A stretch of DNA of 64,000 bases. It comes from Bradyrhizobium diazoefficiens (lineage in GTDB: Bacteria > Pseudomonadota > Alphaproteobacteria > Rhizobiales > Xanthobacteraceae). Numbering within the stretch: position 1 is the first letter of the stretch; every line of letters begins with the position of its first letter. The stretch lies in the NCBI RefSeq assembly GCF_016616885.1, contig NZ_CP067102.1, positions 1,454,501-1,518,500 on the forward strand, given 5' to 3'. The notes under the pieces were generated by a model. The model saw only the letters and a program-made list of their open reading frames with translations. It made no database searches and was not told the origin of the DNA. The position numbers and the translations under genes are program-made. Of this stretch, positions 35,958 to 44,823 are shown one piece after another.

Positions 35958-36690
35958 ATGTCCGGTTATTTGCGAATGTGCTTCGTCAGTTTGGCTCTTA
36001 TTGAAACTCTTTCGACAGGCCCTGCGTCTTCCAATCCTCTTGCGGATATCTTCAATACTGCTGCACCCCAGCCTACGGTGACCTCTCCGCCGCAAGCGGA
36101 ATGCTTGGGACGCCCCGGCAACTCGACCCCCGATAGCCTGCATTGGGTCTACCGAATGGACGGGCACCACAAATGCTGGTTCCTGACCGAGGGTGTGGCG
36201 AAGGTAAAGAAGACCGTTCGTCGACGCGTGGTGAAAGATAACACCGCCAGTTTGGACGAGAACGGAGCCGCGCGGCCCAGGCAGAGCGGGGTCGTTGATG
36301 CGCGCGCGGAGTTGCTGCGCTCTGCACCGGCCGAGCCGTCTCAGCCGCCTCACCCCGAAGTCAAGGTAGCTGATGCTGCCTCCGATCTCGATACGGGCAC
36401 CACTCTGATGTCGGCGCCCCCCAATCGCTGAGCACGGCCGGCCCACGCACTCCGTGCCGAACCAAGTCGATGTTGAGCAACCTCTCGCGGCCGCGCCGGC
36501 CAACGATGTGGTGACCTCGCCCGAACCTCCGACTATCCCGATCGGCGTGCTTGTGCTCACTGCAGAGGCTCGTAACGAGGCGCCGAGCCAGACGGCAACT
36601 TGGCTTGGCGTACTACTGATGATTTTGGGGATGCTCTCCATCTTAAGCTCGAGCCGCTCGCTTCGGCACGCGGTGAGACTGCGCCACTGA
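35958..36690 (+). pseudogene. Exported hypothetical protein split by a C-tract frameshift
   Basis: The first frame starts MSGYLRMCFVSLALIETL, a signal peptide, then CLGRPGNSTPDSLHWVYRMDGHHKCWFLTEG, a motif common in Bradyrhizobium exported proteins, and stops at 36431. A second frame continues PIAEHGRPTH, then VDVEQPLAAAPAND and a C-terminal membrane helix (TWLGVLLMILGMLSIL) to 36690. A run of six C at 36417-36422 joins the two: one C fewer restores a single protein of about 243 residues. Either real decay or phase variation or sequencing error. Confidence 0.65.
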
Positions 36691-36864
36691 AGCGCACTAG
36701 CCAGGCTTACCTGACGCGTCGCCGCGCGGTCGATGAGATCTAGCTCGCTGGTATAGCCGAATTGCCACACGTACAAAGGTTCCGCACCCATTCATTGAAG
36801 TTTGGCGCGGCCTGAGACGGACATTCGAGTACGGTGACGGTCCCCCTTTGGGAGGGACTGCATC

Positions 36865-37074
36865 ATGCGGTACAAGGTGTTCGTGGTGGACAGCAGCCGG
36901 CGCGTGATTTGCGTCGCAAAGCTCGACTGCATTGACGAGCAGGCGGCGAGACGTCGAGCCGAACAAATGTATGGCGAACACGACGTTGAGCTTTGGGAAG
37001 GTAATCGCCTCGTTGCTGTATTTCGAAGTGCAACGTCGACCGAACAATCGAGGCGACCGCTCCGTCCCACATAG
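36865..37074 (+). CDS. Small hypothetical protein
   Basis: 69 residues from MRYKVFVVDSSRRVIC, with GGGAGGG upstream. An alternating beta/alpha pattern and an acidic helix DEQAARRRAEQMYGEHDVELWEG. Resembles short Bradyrhizobium hypotheticals. No operon partner. Function unknown. Confidence 0.55.
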   Translation: MRYKVFVVDSSRRVICVAKLDCIDEQAARRRAEQMYGEHDVELWEGNRLVAVFRSATSTEQSRRPLRPT

Positions 37075-37422
37075 ACGGCCGGTCTTACCGCCGGGTTAGT
37101 TCGGTTAGCCATGGCGGCGTAACAGGTTGCCGACACGTCGCATCGAAGCTCAAGAACTAGAGGCGCAGCCGCCAGATGCTCCCAGTACTGTGCCTCTGCG
37201 AGCAGTCTCGAATGCTGCTTACCAGGGTCCTGTTCGTTTAAGCGCATCTTCCCACCATGGCGCGCGTGTCCAGGAGCGTGCGGAAGGCAACGCATTCATG
37301 CGAAGCTCGGACCAATGCCGGAATCCGAACACCGACCGAACGCGAGCACTCTTCCAATTGGTGGAGAACCGAACCATATTGGCAATCAGCCCGGCGCAAA
37401 GGCCGAGCTTGCTTCGTCGCGC

Positions 37423-37728
37423 TCAGTGCTGCTTCCCGTTCAATTCTCTCAGTAAGGCATGTAGGAAGTCGCTGGCATGATCGTATTCGACGCGGCCATC
37501 GGCAACCGCGCGAGCGCGCGGACATAGGACATTGCCAACAGTCTCGGGATCGAGTGTGTTGACGCGCTCAGACCACAGCTCGAGTAGACCGTCAGGTATG
37601 TCGTCGCTGGATCTGAACAGCTTCGTGAGGCAATGCTCGCCATCGTGCTTCTGATCGTGGTGCGCTTTGGCAGCATAAAAGGCGAACAGACCGCGGAATG
37701 CTTCGCGGGAAACAGCGATCCTGACCAT
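37423..37728 (-). CDS. Hypothetical protein
   Basis: 101 residues from MVRIAVSREAFRGLFAFY, with a GGGGGG stretch ahead of the ATG. Helical, with AAKAHHDQKHDG and a C-terminal YDHASDFLHALLRELN. No domain recognised. Neighbours on both sides are other short genes. Function unknown. Confidence 0.5.
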   Translation of the reverse strand: MVRIAVSREAFRGLFAFYAAKAHHDQKHDGEHCLTKLFRSSDDIPDGLLELWSERVNTLDPETVGNVLCPRARAVADGRVEYDHASDFLHALLRELNGKQH

Positions 37729-37959
37729 TATTCCCCCCTAATCACTGAAGTGTCGCTACATTCTAGCAATCTGAAAAAGTAACCGAAAATAACACAAGGC
37801 CGGATCGGGAAAAATAGGAAAGTGCGTCAGTAAAGTTGCCGCAGGGTTGGTAGCCCGCCCATTGCGTAGATGGAAAATCGGAGTTCGCGGGCCACTTCCC
37901 TTTTCGTTGCTTGACCCTCTTGGGCTGGGACCGCGCTTGTCCCAAGATGGCAGTGTTCT

Positions 37960-38150
37960 ACTTACTCGGAAGCTGTGCCCGAGGTGCGGCAAGCCGATGA
38001 CGGCCGTCCCCGACGATATAGCGGAGGGCAAGCAGCGCTACGTCTGCACAGTTTGCGACGGCGACCCGCTGCACGATCCGCGGCGCGCAAGCGGGCCGAA
38101 AGCCGCTGAAGCCGCCCGCGAGGCAGCGCACGATGTGGGCTCAAGGGAGC
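37960..38150 (+). pseudogene. Zinc-ribbon protein fragment
   Basis: The frame carries LTRKLCPRCGKPMTAVPDDIAEGKQRYVC and then CDGDPLHDP, two CxxC pairs of a small zinc-ribbon family. It has no ATG or GTG with a ribosome site in this frame and the C-terminus runs out of register (a missing base near 38090-38130 is likely). A decayed small gene. Confidence 0.4.
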
Positions 38151-38377
38151 CGCGGAGTCAGAGCCAAGGCCGATGCGCCCTCAGGCGTGATCTCGTAGCG
38201 GTCGGCCTCCCGTTTCATCCAACCTGCGCGCACCATCTCTTCCGCCATCGCGACGCGGCACAAACGCTTGTTGCCGCCTGGGTGAAACAGCCCGCCGTCA
38301 CGCGCCTGCAGGTGTCCGTATAGGCGGGCCTGGCACAGGACCCGGCGCATTGCCGGAGATGGAACGTCCATGGCCAT
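38141..38377 (-). CDS. Small winged-helix-like hypothetical protein
   Basis: 78 residues from MAMDVPSPAMRRVLC with GGAGGAG upstream. The text LCRVAMAEEMVRAGWMKREADRYEITPEGASAL has the form of a short winged-helix (helix, then ITPEG wing) as in many small rhizobial proteins. DNA binding is possible but not shown. Overlaps the tail of the zinc-ribbon fragment on the other strand. Confidence 0.5.
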   Translation of the reverse strand: MAMDVPSPAMRRVLCQARLYGHLQARDGGLFHPGGNKRLCRVAMAEEMVRAGWMKREADRYEITPEGASALALTPRLP

Positions 38378-38497
38378 CAAGCTCCTCCGGCACCGGACGT
38401 TCCTTAGCCTGGGCAAGCCTGAGCGGGTCGATTCCCCGGAACGGCAGGCGGTCCGGGGACTTGATCCATCGGACCATTTCCTGTGAGGAGAGCGACT

Positions 38498-38719
38498 ATG
38501 AAAGCAATTCTGGCCGCGACGTGCCTTCTCGCACTCGCGTCGATTTCGCCGGCGGAAGCCAAGGGCTGCTTGAAGGGCGCCATCGTCGGCGGCGTCGCCG
38601 GCCACATGGCCGGACATGGCAAGCTCGGCGCTGCGGCCGGCTGCGCCATCGGCCATCACGAGGCCAGCAAGCAGAACCCCAATAACTCGAACGCCCAGGC
38701 GCCGGCGGCTCAGAAGTAG
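38498..38719 (+). CDS. Small exported glycine-rich protein
   Basis: 73 residues from MKAILAATCLLALASISPAEA, a clear signal peptide cut after AEA, with GAGGAG upstream. The mature part has GAIVGGVAGHMAGHGKLGAAAGCAIG, a glycine-zipper-like segment with two Cys, ending in Asn/Ala-rich sequence. Such proteins are common in Bradyrhizobium; a periplasmic role is expected. Confidence 0.65.
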   Translation: MKAILAATCLLALASISPAEAKGCLKGAIVGGVAGHMAGHGKLGAAAGCAIGHHEASKQNPNNSNAQAPAAQK

Positions 38720-38742
38720 CGCCGAACCGGGTAGTGGCCGCC

Positions 38743-38988
38743 ATGAAGATCTGGGCGCATTCCGAGAGCCACATCGTCGAGCTTGACGATGGTTCGCGCT
38801 GGCAGATCTTTCCCGGCGACCTCGATTTGACGCTGAACTGGAAGCCCGAGACCGAAATCAGCGTCGCGCCGGCAGAAGACAATCTCGGCTCGCATGTGCT
38901 GGTCGGCGCCGGCGCCAAGGTGCGGGTCATCCCGGAAGGCGCAAGCTGGCCCGTGCGGGAGGTCAAGAACGCGTTGAAGGATGGCTGA
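38743..38988 (+). CDS. Small conserved hypothetical protein
   Basis: 81 residues from MKIWAHSESHIVELDDGSRW; a GTG at 38734 would add three. Beta-rich, with SRWQIFPGDLDLTLNWKPETEISV and KVRVIPEGASWPV. Lies 23 bases after the exported glycine-rich gene, likely co-transcribed. Function unknown. Confidence 0.55.
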   Translation: MKIWAHSESHIVELDDGSRWQIFPGDLDLTLNWKPETEISVAPAEDNLGSHVLVGAGAKVRVIPEGASWPVREVKNALKDG

Positions 38989-39100
38989 AGGCCCGCGGGA
39001 GTCCGCTCCAAGCGACTTGCGGCCGCTCCTCAGGAACGGATGCGATGTCGCCTTCGTCACGTCCGAAGATATCAACATCAAGGACGTCGAATGGCCATAG
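38981..39100 (+). CDS. Very short ORF overlapping both neighbours
   Basis: 39 codons from ATG 38981, inside the end of the previous gene, to TAG 39100, inside the PRC-barrel relic. The text LLRNGCDVAFVTSEDINIKDVEWP looks protein-like but has no known family. Could be coincidence. Confidence 0.3.
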   Translation: MAEGPRESAPSDLRPLLRNGCDVAFVTSEDINIKDVEWP

Positions 39101-39287
39101 AAGACCGCGAGACCTATCTCATCGGAAGCGACAAAGTCGAAGGCACGAACGAGTACGGGCCCGACGGGCAGAAGTCGGTTACATCGAGCGTGTCATGATC
39201 AACAAGGTCAGCGGCAAGATATCCTACACAGTGCTCAACTTCGGCGGCCTATTTGGCATCAGCGACGATCACTACCCGCTGCCTTAA
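39091..39287 (+). pseudogene. PRC-barrel protein with a frameshift
   Basis: Starts MAIEDRETYLIGSDKVEGTNEYGPDGQK; then register changes, and in another frame GYIERVMINKVSGKISYTVLNFGGLFGISDDHYPLP follows. Together these are a PRC-barrel stress protein of about 65 residues. One base is missing near 39170 (GGGCAGAAGTCGG). As written the first frame stops early at 39198. Confidence 0.65.
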
Positions 39288-39882
39288 GATGGGCCGCCAT
39301 GCTGCTCAAGTCTGGCAGCGCCATGGACTCGTTGCGTGCTCTTCGTGAGAGATCCGATTTGACCTCGCTCATCCATATCGCGCGCGTGCTAGTTCCAGGA
39401 ACGAGAATGACAAGGTGCTTGGCTCAACACTCATGGATGCACAACCAATCTTTGAATTCAAAAAGGACGCGGACTCCTTACGCAGCGTAAATTTACGCGC
39501 CAAATCGAGCATTGACGACGCACGGGCAGCGGCGATGACGCACGAAAGTGCTCATCCGAAAGTTGCTCAACTGAAACAATACCTCGGCGGAGAAGGTGAA
39601 AGAAAGAGCGAAACGTGCACCAAGCATCGCAGCAGCGCAAATCGAACGCTGAAAAGGATTGGCGTGACTTCCGTTGTGGGTCAGTCGCTTCATTGAAGGC
39701 CAGTTTCGGCGAGGTCCGGTCCTGACACGGCATTGGACATTGAAGCACTCGCTCCGGATCGACGCGATGGGCCATATCCGGACCTATGCGCGTACTATTC
39801 TGAAGGATGGAAATTTACTGGCTTTCCGCTATTTTGTGTTGAACCGCAGTTCTGTAGCGGCGATCTCGAAACGGTGTTTGCC
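39288..39882. other. Intergenic stretch, weak coding debris
   Basis: About 590 bases before the peptidase gene. A rightward frame at 39415-39696 exists but shows no family or ribosome site. No RNA gene or repeat seen. Confidence 0.3.
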
Positions 39883-40629
39883 ATGACCTCCAGGTCCTCG
39901 ATCAGGCGGCTCGGCGCGCCGCTCGTCGCTTTTTTTCTGATCATCTGGCCGTTGGTTGCGCCGGTAGATGCTGTTGAGGACGCTGGAAAGGTTGGCGTGG
40001 TGTCGTTTGGCCTGTACGGGGATCAAGGCGTGTTTAGATCCGAGGCGACCGGCGCGGCTCAGGTCGTGGCCGACCGTTTCGAGACGGGCCCGATCAACGT
40101 GGAGTACAATTCCAAGAATGGCGGAAGTGCAACGATCGAAGCTCTGACCAAGTCGTTGCAGACGGCAGCCAACCGCTTGGATGCCGAGAAAGATGTTCTC
40201 TTTTTGATTCTCACCTCGCATGGCTCTCCTGATGGCCTTGCAATCAAGGCGGGGCGGCTCACAGAAACGCTCACGCCATCTCGTCTCCGCGACATGCTCG
40301 CGAAGACAGGTGTGCGATACAAGGTGGTGGTCATCTCGGCTTGTTATTCTGGGGTTTTTATCCCGCGTCTGGCGAATCCCGATGTGCTGGTCATCACCGC
40401 GGCCGATGCCAAGCATCCGTCGTTCGGCTGCCAGGACAAGGCCAAGTGGACTTATTTTGGCGACGCTTTTTTCAATGTCGCGCTCCGGAATGCCACTAGC
40501 CTGAAGGATGCGTTTCTCGATGCGCGCTCACTCGTCCGGAAGCGAGAATTGCGGGAACATTTCGAACCGTCGAATCCGCTCATGGCGGGCGGCGCAAACG
40601 TGCTGCCGTTTCTTGTCGGACGCCCTTGA
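39883..40629 (+). CDS. Peptidase C13 / caspase-like exported protein
   Basis: 248 residues from MTSRSSIRRLGAPLV; the first 33 residues are a signal peptide or anchor (VAFFLIIWPLVAPVDA). The catalytic pair of clan CD is visible: His in LFLILTSHGSPDG and Cys in VVVISACYSGVFIP. This is the legumain/caspase-like C13 family, found in alphaproteobacteria with signal peptides. The periplasmic or secreted target is unknown. No partner gene. An earlier start at 39733 adds 50 residues of low likelihood. Confidence 0.75.
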   Translation: MTSRSSIRRLGAPLVAFFLIIWPLVAPVDAVEDAGKVGVVSFGLYGDQGVFRSEATGAAQVVADRFETGPINVEYNSKNGGSATIEALTKSLQTAANRLDAEKDVLFLILTSHGSPDGLAIKAGRLTETLTPSRLRDMLAKTGVRYKVVVISACYSGVFIPRLANPDVLVITAADAKHPSFGCQDKAKWTYFGDAFFNVALRNATSLKDAFLDARSLVRKRELREHFEPSNPLMAGGANVLPFLVGRP

Positions 40630-40782
40630 ACTACCGGCTGCGAGCGCAGAGGCTAGTGCTCGCGGACGCATCGCCGTTCCGGTCTCCTCCGATAAGCAGA
40701 CTGTTTGGCGGTCCGCTTAGGCTTCGCATTCGGGCCATGAGCCGACATCGCTCCAATCAAGCGGCGATACTTCTCAGGCTCC

Positions 40783-41204
40783 TTAGCGGCCGTAGGGGAA
40801 GCAGCGGTTGCGATTGAGTGTGAGACCGAAATGCGCTCCCAGTGCAGCGATGGCCGCGTCCTGCTGAGGATAAGGATCGGCATTGGATGCGGCAACGATG
40901 ATGATCCGGAACCCGGCGCGGTCCTTGCCACCCGGTGGCAGCATCGCTGTAGTCAGTGCATTGCCCTCCCTGTCGCGCAGCGTGAGGAAAAGCGGCATCT
41001 CTCGCTGTACATGGGCCTCGAGGCCGATGTCGCGCTCAATCGCGTTGGGCCGCTCCGGACGCCAGGATTGGACCGCCTTCTCCCGCTCGCGGCGGAAATA
41101 TTTCTCAACTGTGTGGCCCATCAGGCGCGATCATGCATCGCTTCACCTTCCGTCTCGATACGGAACCACGTCTTGCCCTTCGGCGCGTCGCAAACGTACT
41201 GCAT
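40783..41204 (-). pseudogene. Conserved rhizobial hypothetical split by a frameshift
   Basis: The frame from ATG 41204 reads MQYVCDAPKGKTWFRIETEGEAMHDRA and stops; in another frame SRLMGHTVEKYFRRERE continues, then ERDIGLEAHVQREMPLFLTLRDREGN and GFRIIIVAASNADPYP, to 40783. A single base lost near 41120-41140 joins them to a protein of about 135 residues like ones I recall from Bradyrhizobium. The second part alone also has its own ATG (41121). Confidence 0.5.
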
Positions 41205-41495
41205 TTCGCCCGTCCTGCGATCGACGCAATTCTAGGGCGGCGGGCCTGCAAAGCCAATATGAGACTCGCTCCCGTGTATAGGCGGACACCAAGTTGGGGT
41301 GTACCAAGCTGTACCAATCTTGGTTTGGGCACCTAATCATCGGTCAAGTTTAGCCTGCGCAGGATACGGCGTGTGAGAAGCAACCAAAATTGTTCTTGAT
41401 ACGAGGGGCTAAGAGTTCTTGATTGGACGTTGAAGTTCTAGTGAGCCCAAACAATACTAGATCGACCGGAATAATCCTCTTCAAGGAGCGTCCCG

Positions 41496-41705
41496 ATGCC
41501 TGACGTAAGGGAAAAGCAACGCGAAACCCGCCGGAAGATCATTCGCCAATGGGCGAAGCTTCCGAAGGATAAACGGGAGTCTATAGAGGGGATTTCTGAA
41601 TTCGCCAGGACCGCCGCTCAGCAGAACGAGAACGCATTCGTCCGCAGTCGTCGCGATCCGTATCAGAAGATCATGGGATGGCTATTGCCGCGTGCTCATC
41701 TCTGA
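41496..41705 (+). CDS. Small basic hypothetical protein
   Basis: 69 residues from MPDVREKQRETRRKIIRQW, preceded by AAGGAG. Strongly basic and helical (KLPKDKRESIEGISEFARTAAQQN), perhaps nucleic-acid binding. Stands alone. Function unknown. Confidence 0.5.
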   Translation: MPDVREKQRETRRKIIRQWAKLPKDKRESIEGISEFARTAAQQNENAFVRSRRDPYQKIMGWLLPRAHL

Positions 41706-42265
41706 ACGACTGAGTCCTCTGCACATCCTTCGAAGGCGACACCGGGTTCTTCAGCTTGACCCGATGTGGCGAACGGCCCGCGCGATTTAGGGAGCAAACC
41801 ACGCACCTTGTCGCAAACCACGTTGAGCGGGATTTTATGACGCCGATCAGGCGACGGCCGATTTCCATTTAGGGTAACCAGCGGCGATCACGCTCGGGCC
41901 GACCCATGTCCGGTTGATCCCAGAGAGCCGACCTACAGATCCCCTGTAGCTTTCGGCAACGGGCCAATAGCAGATGATTTTCGGGTAGGATGATCATTGA
42001 TGATCAGTCCTGCAATGCAAACGCTCGTGTAACGATGGGCAATCGACAACGGAACGCCACGAGCATCCGCGCCTTTGCTCACGAAGTTGGCGTAATTCGA
42101 TAGGCTCTTCAACTCGGCCGACCGCGAGAGGCCGTACAGGCCGCTCCCACCGTTCACCAACGTCCGCAACATGTTCTCGCCGCACTGGCACGCTGGTCGA
42201 GGCCAGAGAACCGATACCTCGCGCCGTTCACGGCATCCCTGAAGTAATTGCGCTAGGCGCGCCAA
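41706..42265. other. Intergenic stretch, nothing recognised
   Basis: About 560 bases. Frames on the minus strand up to 170 codons long exist across it but lack ribosome sites and family-like text. Confidence 0.3.
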
Positions 42266-42724
42266 TTGGGCGATGGGTCGGGCTTGCATCAGTTCGCTCC
42301 AAATCCCGAATGCGGTGAACCAAAAAATCGCGGACGTTGCAGATTTACAACCCGCGTAGCCATTCGAGATACTAAGCTCATACTGAGCTCGTCCATTGAG
42401 ACGACCGAAACATATTTCGTCTATTTCATACGAACAGCGGGACAAAAAGTGTTTGATGTCTATTGCAATGGCAAGCGCGAGCTGCTTGTTCTACGTAACG
42501 GCTCTGCAATACCCGGCGTTTGCTCTCGGAATAAATGGCGCAAGAGCAGAACAAGAGTTCTGAAAGTCAGCGACGAGATCAAGTCAGCCGTTCAGAGACA
42601 GGGCTATTACGTTCGCAGCTTGCGGGTTAGCAAGGAGCGGTTGATCTCGGTCGAGCAGGTCGGCGGCTTCTCCATGTGCATCTCTACAGCATCACCACAA
42701 GCCTCCGTCCTCTACTCGGCCTAA
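42266..42724 (+). CDS. Possible hypothetical protein
   Basis: 152 codons. From about residue 25 the text looks protein-like ([30 protein letters not shown], then [25 protein letters not shown]) with basic, beta-like composition and lower GC than neighbours. The N-terminus is uncertain. No family recognised; the opposite strand is also open in part. Confidence 0.35.
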   Translation: MGDGSGLHQFAPNPECGEPKNRGRCRFTTRVAIRDTKLILSSSIETTETYFVYFIRTAGQKVFDVYCNGKRELLVLRNGSAIPGVCSRNKWRKSRTRVLKVSDEIKSAVQRQGYYVRSLRVSKERLISVEQVGGFSMCISTASPQASVLYSA

Positions 42725-42775
42725 CAGCGGGGCAGATAAGCCCGGCAGCTTGAAACGCGAACGGCTTTGGGAAGG

Positions 42776-42988
42776 TCAGGTCGTCGCCGCTCCATCCAAC
42801 TGCGCCAGCCCAGCTTCGATCACAATGATATCTTCCTCGATCTGCTGAATGGTTGTCCGGTCATCAAAACCAGTGCGTGCCTTTAGGTCCGCCGCCAGCT
42901 TCCGGCGCTGCATGCGCAAATCGTCGAGAGCCCTCCTGTCATTCAGGCTAACGTAGCCGTCCACAATAAGCTCGATTGCGTTTGGCAT
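42776..42988 (-). CDS. Small coiled-coil hypothetical protein
   Basis: 70 residues, MPNAIELIVDGYVSLNDRRAL then a charged helical hairpin (MQRRKLAADLKARTGFDDRTTIQQIEEDIIVIEAGLAQL). This matches a short protein type common in Bradyrhizobium. Two more short leftward genes follow upstream. Function unknown. Confidence 0.6.
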   Translation of the reverse strand: MPNAIELIVDGYVSLNDRRALDDLRMQRRKLAADLKARTGFDDRTTIQQIEEDIIVIEAGLAQLDGAATT

Positions 42989-43023
42989 CCCGGCGCCAGT
43001 CTTAAATCACCCACCCGCAACGC

Positions 43024-43221
43024 TTAGCCCGCGACATTCTTCACAATGGTATCTCTTCGGAGATTGTCTCCGGCAGTCGTCAAATGGAATCCGACGATCA
43101 GACCGAGCCGCCTTAACGTCAGGAGTGCAAGAGGGTCGCACAGTTCAATGGAAAGTCCGGCTCCCAATACCGCAATGGCGCGTCGTTCGTCGCTATCGAG
43201 ATCAGCCCATGAGATGTCCAT
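43024..43221 (-). CDS. Small hypothetical protein
   Basis: 65 residues from MDISWADLDSDERRAIAVLGAG. The pattern ELCDPLALLTLRRLGLIVGFHLTTAG looks like a short winged helix of the kind where a 'L-x-RLGLI' helix precedes a wing. Located in a row of three short minus-strand genes. Function unknown. Confidence 0.55.
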   Translation of the reverse strand: MDISWADLDSDERRAIAVLGAGLSIELCDPLALLTLRRLGLIVGFHLTTAGDNLRRDTIVKNVAG

Positions 43222-43248
43222 CACGCGCCTCCGCGCCAAAAGAATTAT

Positions 43249-43383
43249 TTAAAACCCAAACGCGTGCCTGATTTGCCGCAGCATTTCCGTCGCCGCTTCG
43301 GTGTACCGACCGTTGGCTGGGTATCGATCTAGCTGCGCTGTGCTAATCAGCGCCACAATTGCCACCGTGAAGCCCTTAAACAT
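43249..43383 (-). CDS. 44-residue membrane-anchored peptide
   Basis: ATG at 43383 gives MFKGFTVAIVALISTAQLDRYP followed by GRYTEAATEMLRQIRHAFGF. One membrane helix and an amphipathic tail ending IRHAFGF. Peptides of this form recur in Bradyrhizobium genomes. Function unknown. Confidence 0.6.
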   Translation of the reverse strand: MFKGFTVAIVALISTAQLDRYPANGRYTEAATEMLRQIRHAFGF

Positions 43384-43943
43384 TAGGCCTCTCCTGCGAC
43401 ATACCGCCAACCGGGCGTGTCGAATATAAACCGTTCTCAGAATGCGCTACGCACATGCCGACTTAATATGCAAATGGTGACAGTGAGTAGTAACCAGGTC
43501 CTTAACGCGCGCCATGAGCGCCATAGAATGAGGCGCAGACGCTGCAACGGCCGTTGTCGCGCTCAAAGTGTGCACATTTCTCAGCCGTCCAGGACCACGC
43601 AATCAAAAGCCCGCGTGGCGCCCATCGTCTGCGCAACGACATTCGCCCGTCTTCATCGCCTCAAAGACACTGGAGGAGATCAACATTGTGATGGTGTTAG
43701 CGAGACAGCTCGTCAGTTGATATTACGAGTGCGACCCGCATCCCTCCACTTTGAACTGGCGCTCGCTCAAAGAATGAAAACGGCCCTGGCGTGAGGCTGT
43801 GGGCGCCGGAGCCGTCATTCCCACGCCTCCGCTCCTGAAGGGTCGAAGACGAAAGCGCCCAGATCGACCATAGTCCTTCTGCCGAAAAAATTCCGGGAGA
43901 GTCTGTCCCGGTGCTGGGTCTGATTGGGTACACCTTGGGACGA
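43384..43943. other. Intergenic stretch, nothing recognised
   Basis: 560 bases with short open frames on both strands, none with family-like text. No repeat or RNA gene seen. Confidence 0.3.
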
Positions 43944-44165
43944 TCAACCGCCCAGACGCGGCGCCCGGTAATACTGAGCTGGCGAGATATAGTCCCTGTG
44001 CAAGCACGTTGGTCGTCTGTCGCCATCGATCAACACGGTGAGCCCGGTGGTAGAACGGCTCACCCCGAGAACGGTGCCCCTCTTACCGGCGAGGCTTGGG
44101 CAACGAGCGGCCCCTCGCAAGTCCGACTTGATGCGTCGGATCGGACGCATCGAAAGGCGCTTCAT
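43944..44165 (-). CDS. Small basic hypothetical protein
   Basis: 73 residues starting MKRLSMRPIRRIKSDLRGA. The centre GKRGTVLGVSRSTTGLTVLIDGDRRPTCLHRDYI looks like a KOW/SH3-type beta barrel with a basic N-terminus, suggesting nucleic-acid binding. No clear partner. Confidence 0.45.
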   Translation of the reverse strand: MKRLSMRPIRRIKSDLRGAARCPSLAGKRGTVLGVSRSTTGLTVLIDGDRRPTCLHRDYISPAQYYRAPRLGG

Positions 44166-44425
44166 TCCATGAGTTCCGGTCTTGGCGCAACGCCGCGACG
44201 GATGCAGCCGGGAATCGGCCCAGCGCGAGGGCTTGGTAACATGGCCGATTGCCGGAGGGCGAATGGCGCTTCGGGCCGTCTCATCAGCTCCCGTGGGCAG
44301 CGCCGTGAAGGGCCCTAGAAGCCGGCTCGTTCATCACCCTTCCCTGGGGCGGGAAGGCGCCAGGGAACTGAGATGTTGGCTCTTGCTGCGGAAAGACTCG
44401 TTTAGGGATCATTAGCTCGCCAAGA

Positions 44426-44479
44426 GATACGTAGACATATCAGTTGATGGGCATCGTAATGATCTGTATACGTATCATT
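44426..44479 (+). promoter_or_regulatory. Probable HipB operators upstream of hipBA
   Basis: Two inverted repeats precede the antitoxin gene: GATA-N8-TATC at 44426-44441 and AATGAT-N10-ATCATT at 44458-44479, the latter with GTATAC at its centre. Such paired palindromes are where HipB dimers bind to repress their own operon. Confidence 0.6.
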
Positions 44480-44508
44480 TGGCCTTTCAGATGATCCGAG
44501 AACATATC

Positions 44509-44823
44509 ATGCCGCCCGCACCGGATCCGCTCCTCAAGGACCTTGGCTTGCGCTTTCGCAAGGCGCGCTTGGCCGCTCGCCTGTCGCAGCAGCAAATCGC
44601 CCAGCGGGCCAATATCAGCAGGCCTCGCTATCGGGACATCGAAACGGGGGCTGCCGCCGCCCGTGCAACCACGCTTGTCAACGTCGCACGCGCACTTGGC
44701 ATGGAGATGATGCTGATCCCGCAGGCGATGGTGCCTGCTGTTCAGTCGATGCTCCAGCCTGCGGATCGCGATGATGATCGCCCTGCGTTCACGTCGGATG
44801 TTGAAGACGAGGAAGGCTCATGA
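44509..44823 (+). CDS. hipB: HipB-like XRE antitoxin/repressor
   Basis: 104 residues from MPPAPDPLLKDLGLR; a start at 44479 would run over the operator. Residues 12-70 form an XRE helix-turn-helix (FRKARLAARLSQQQIAQRANISRPRYRDIETG). The tail is acidic. Its stop overlaps the HipA start (ATGA), the normal arrangement. It should bind the operators upstream and neutralise the kinase. Confidence 0.85.
   Translation: MPPAPDPLLKDLGLRFRKARLAARLSQQQIAQRANISRPRYRDIETGAAAARATTLVNVARALGMEMMLIPQAMVPAVQSMLQPADRDDDRPAFTSDVEDEEGS

Noticed and set aside
35760..36791. 343-codon minus-strand frame
   Set aside because: Opposite a signal-peptide protein with a motif typical of the genus; no ribosome site on the minus strand.
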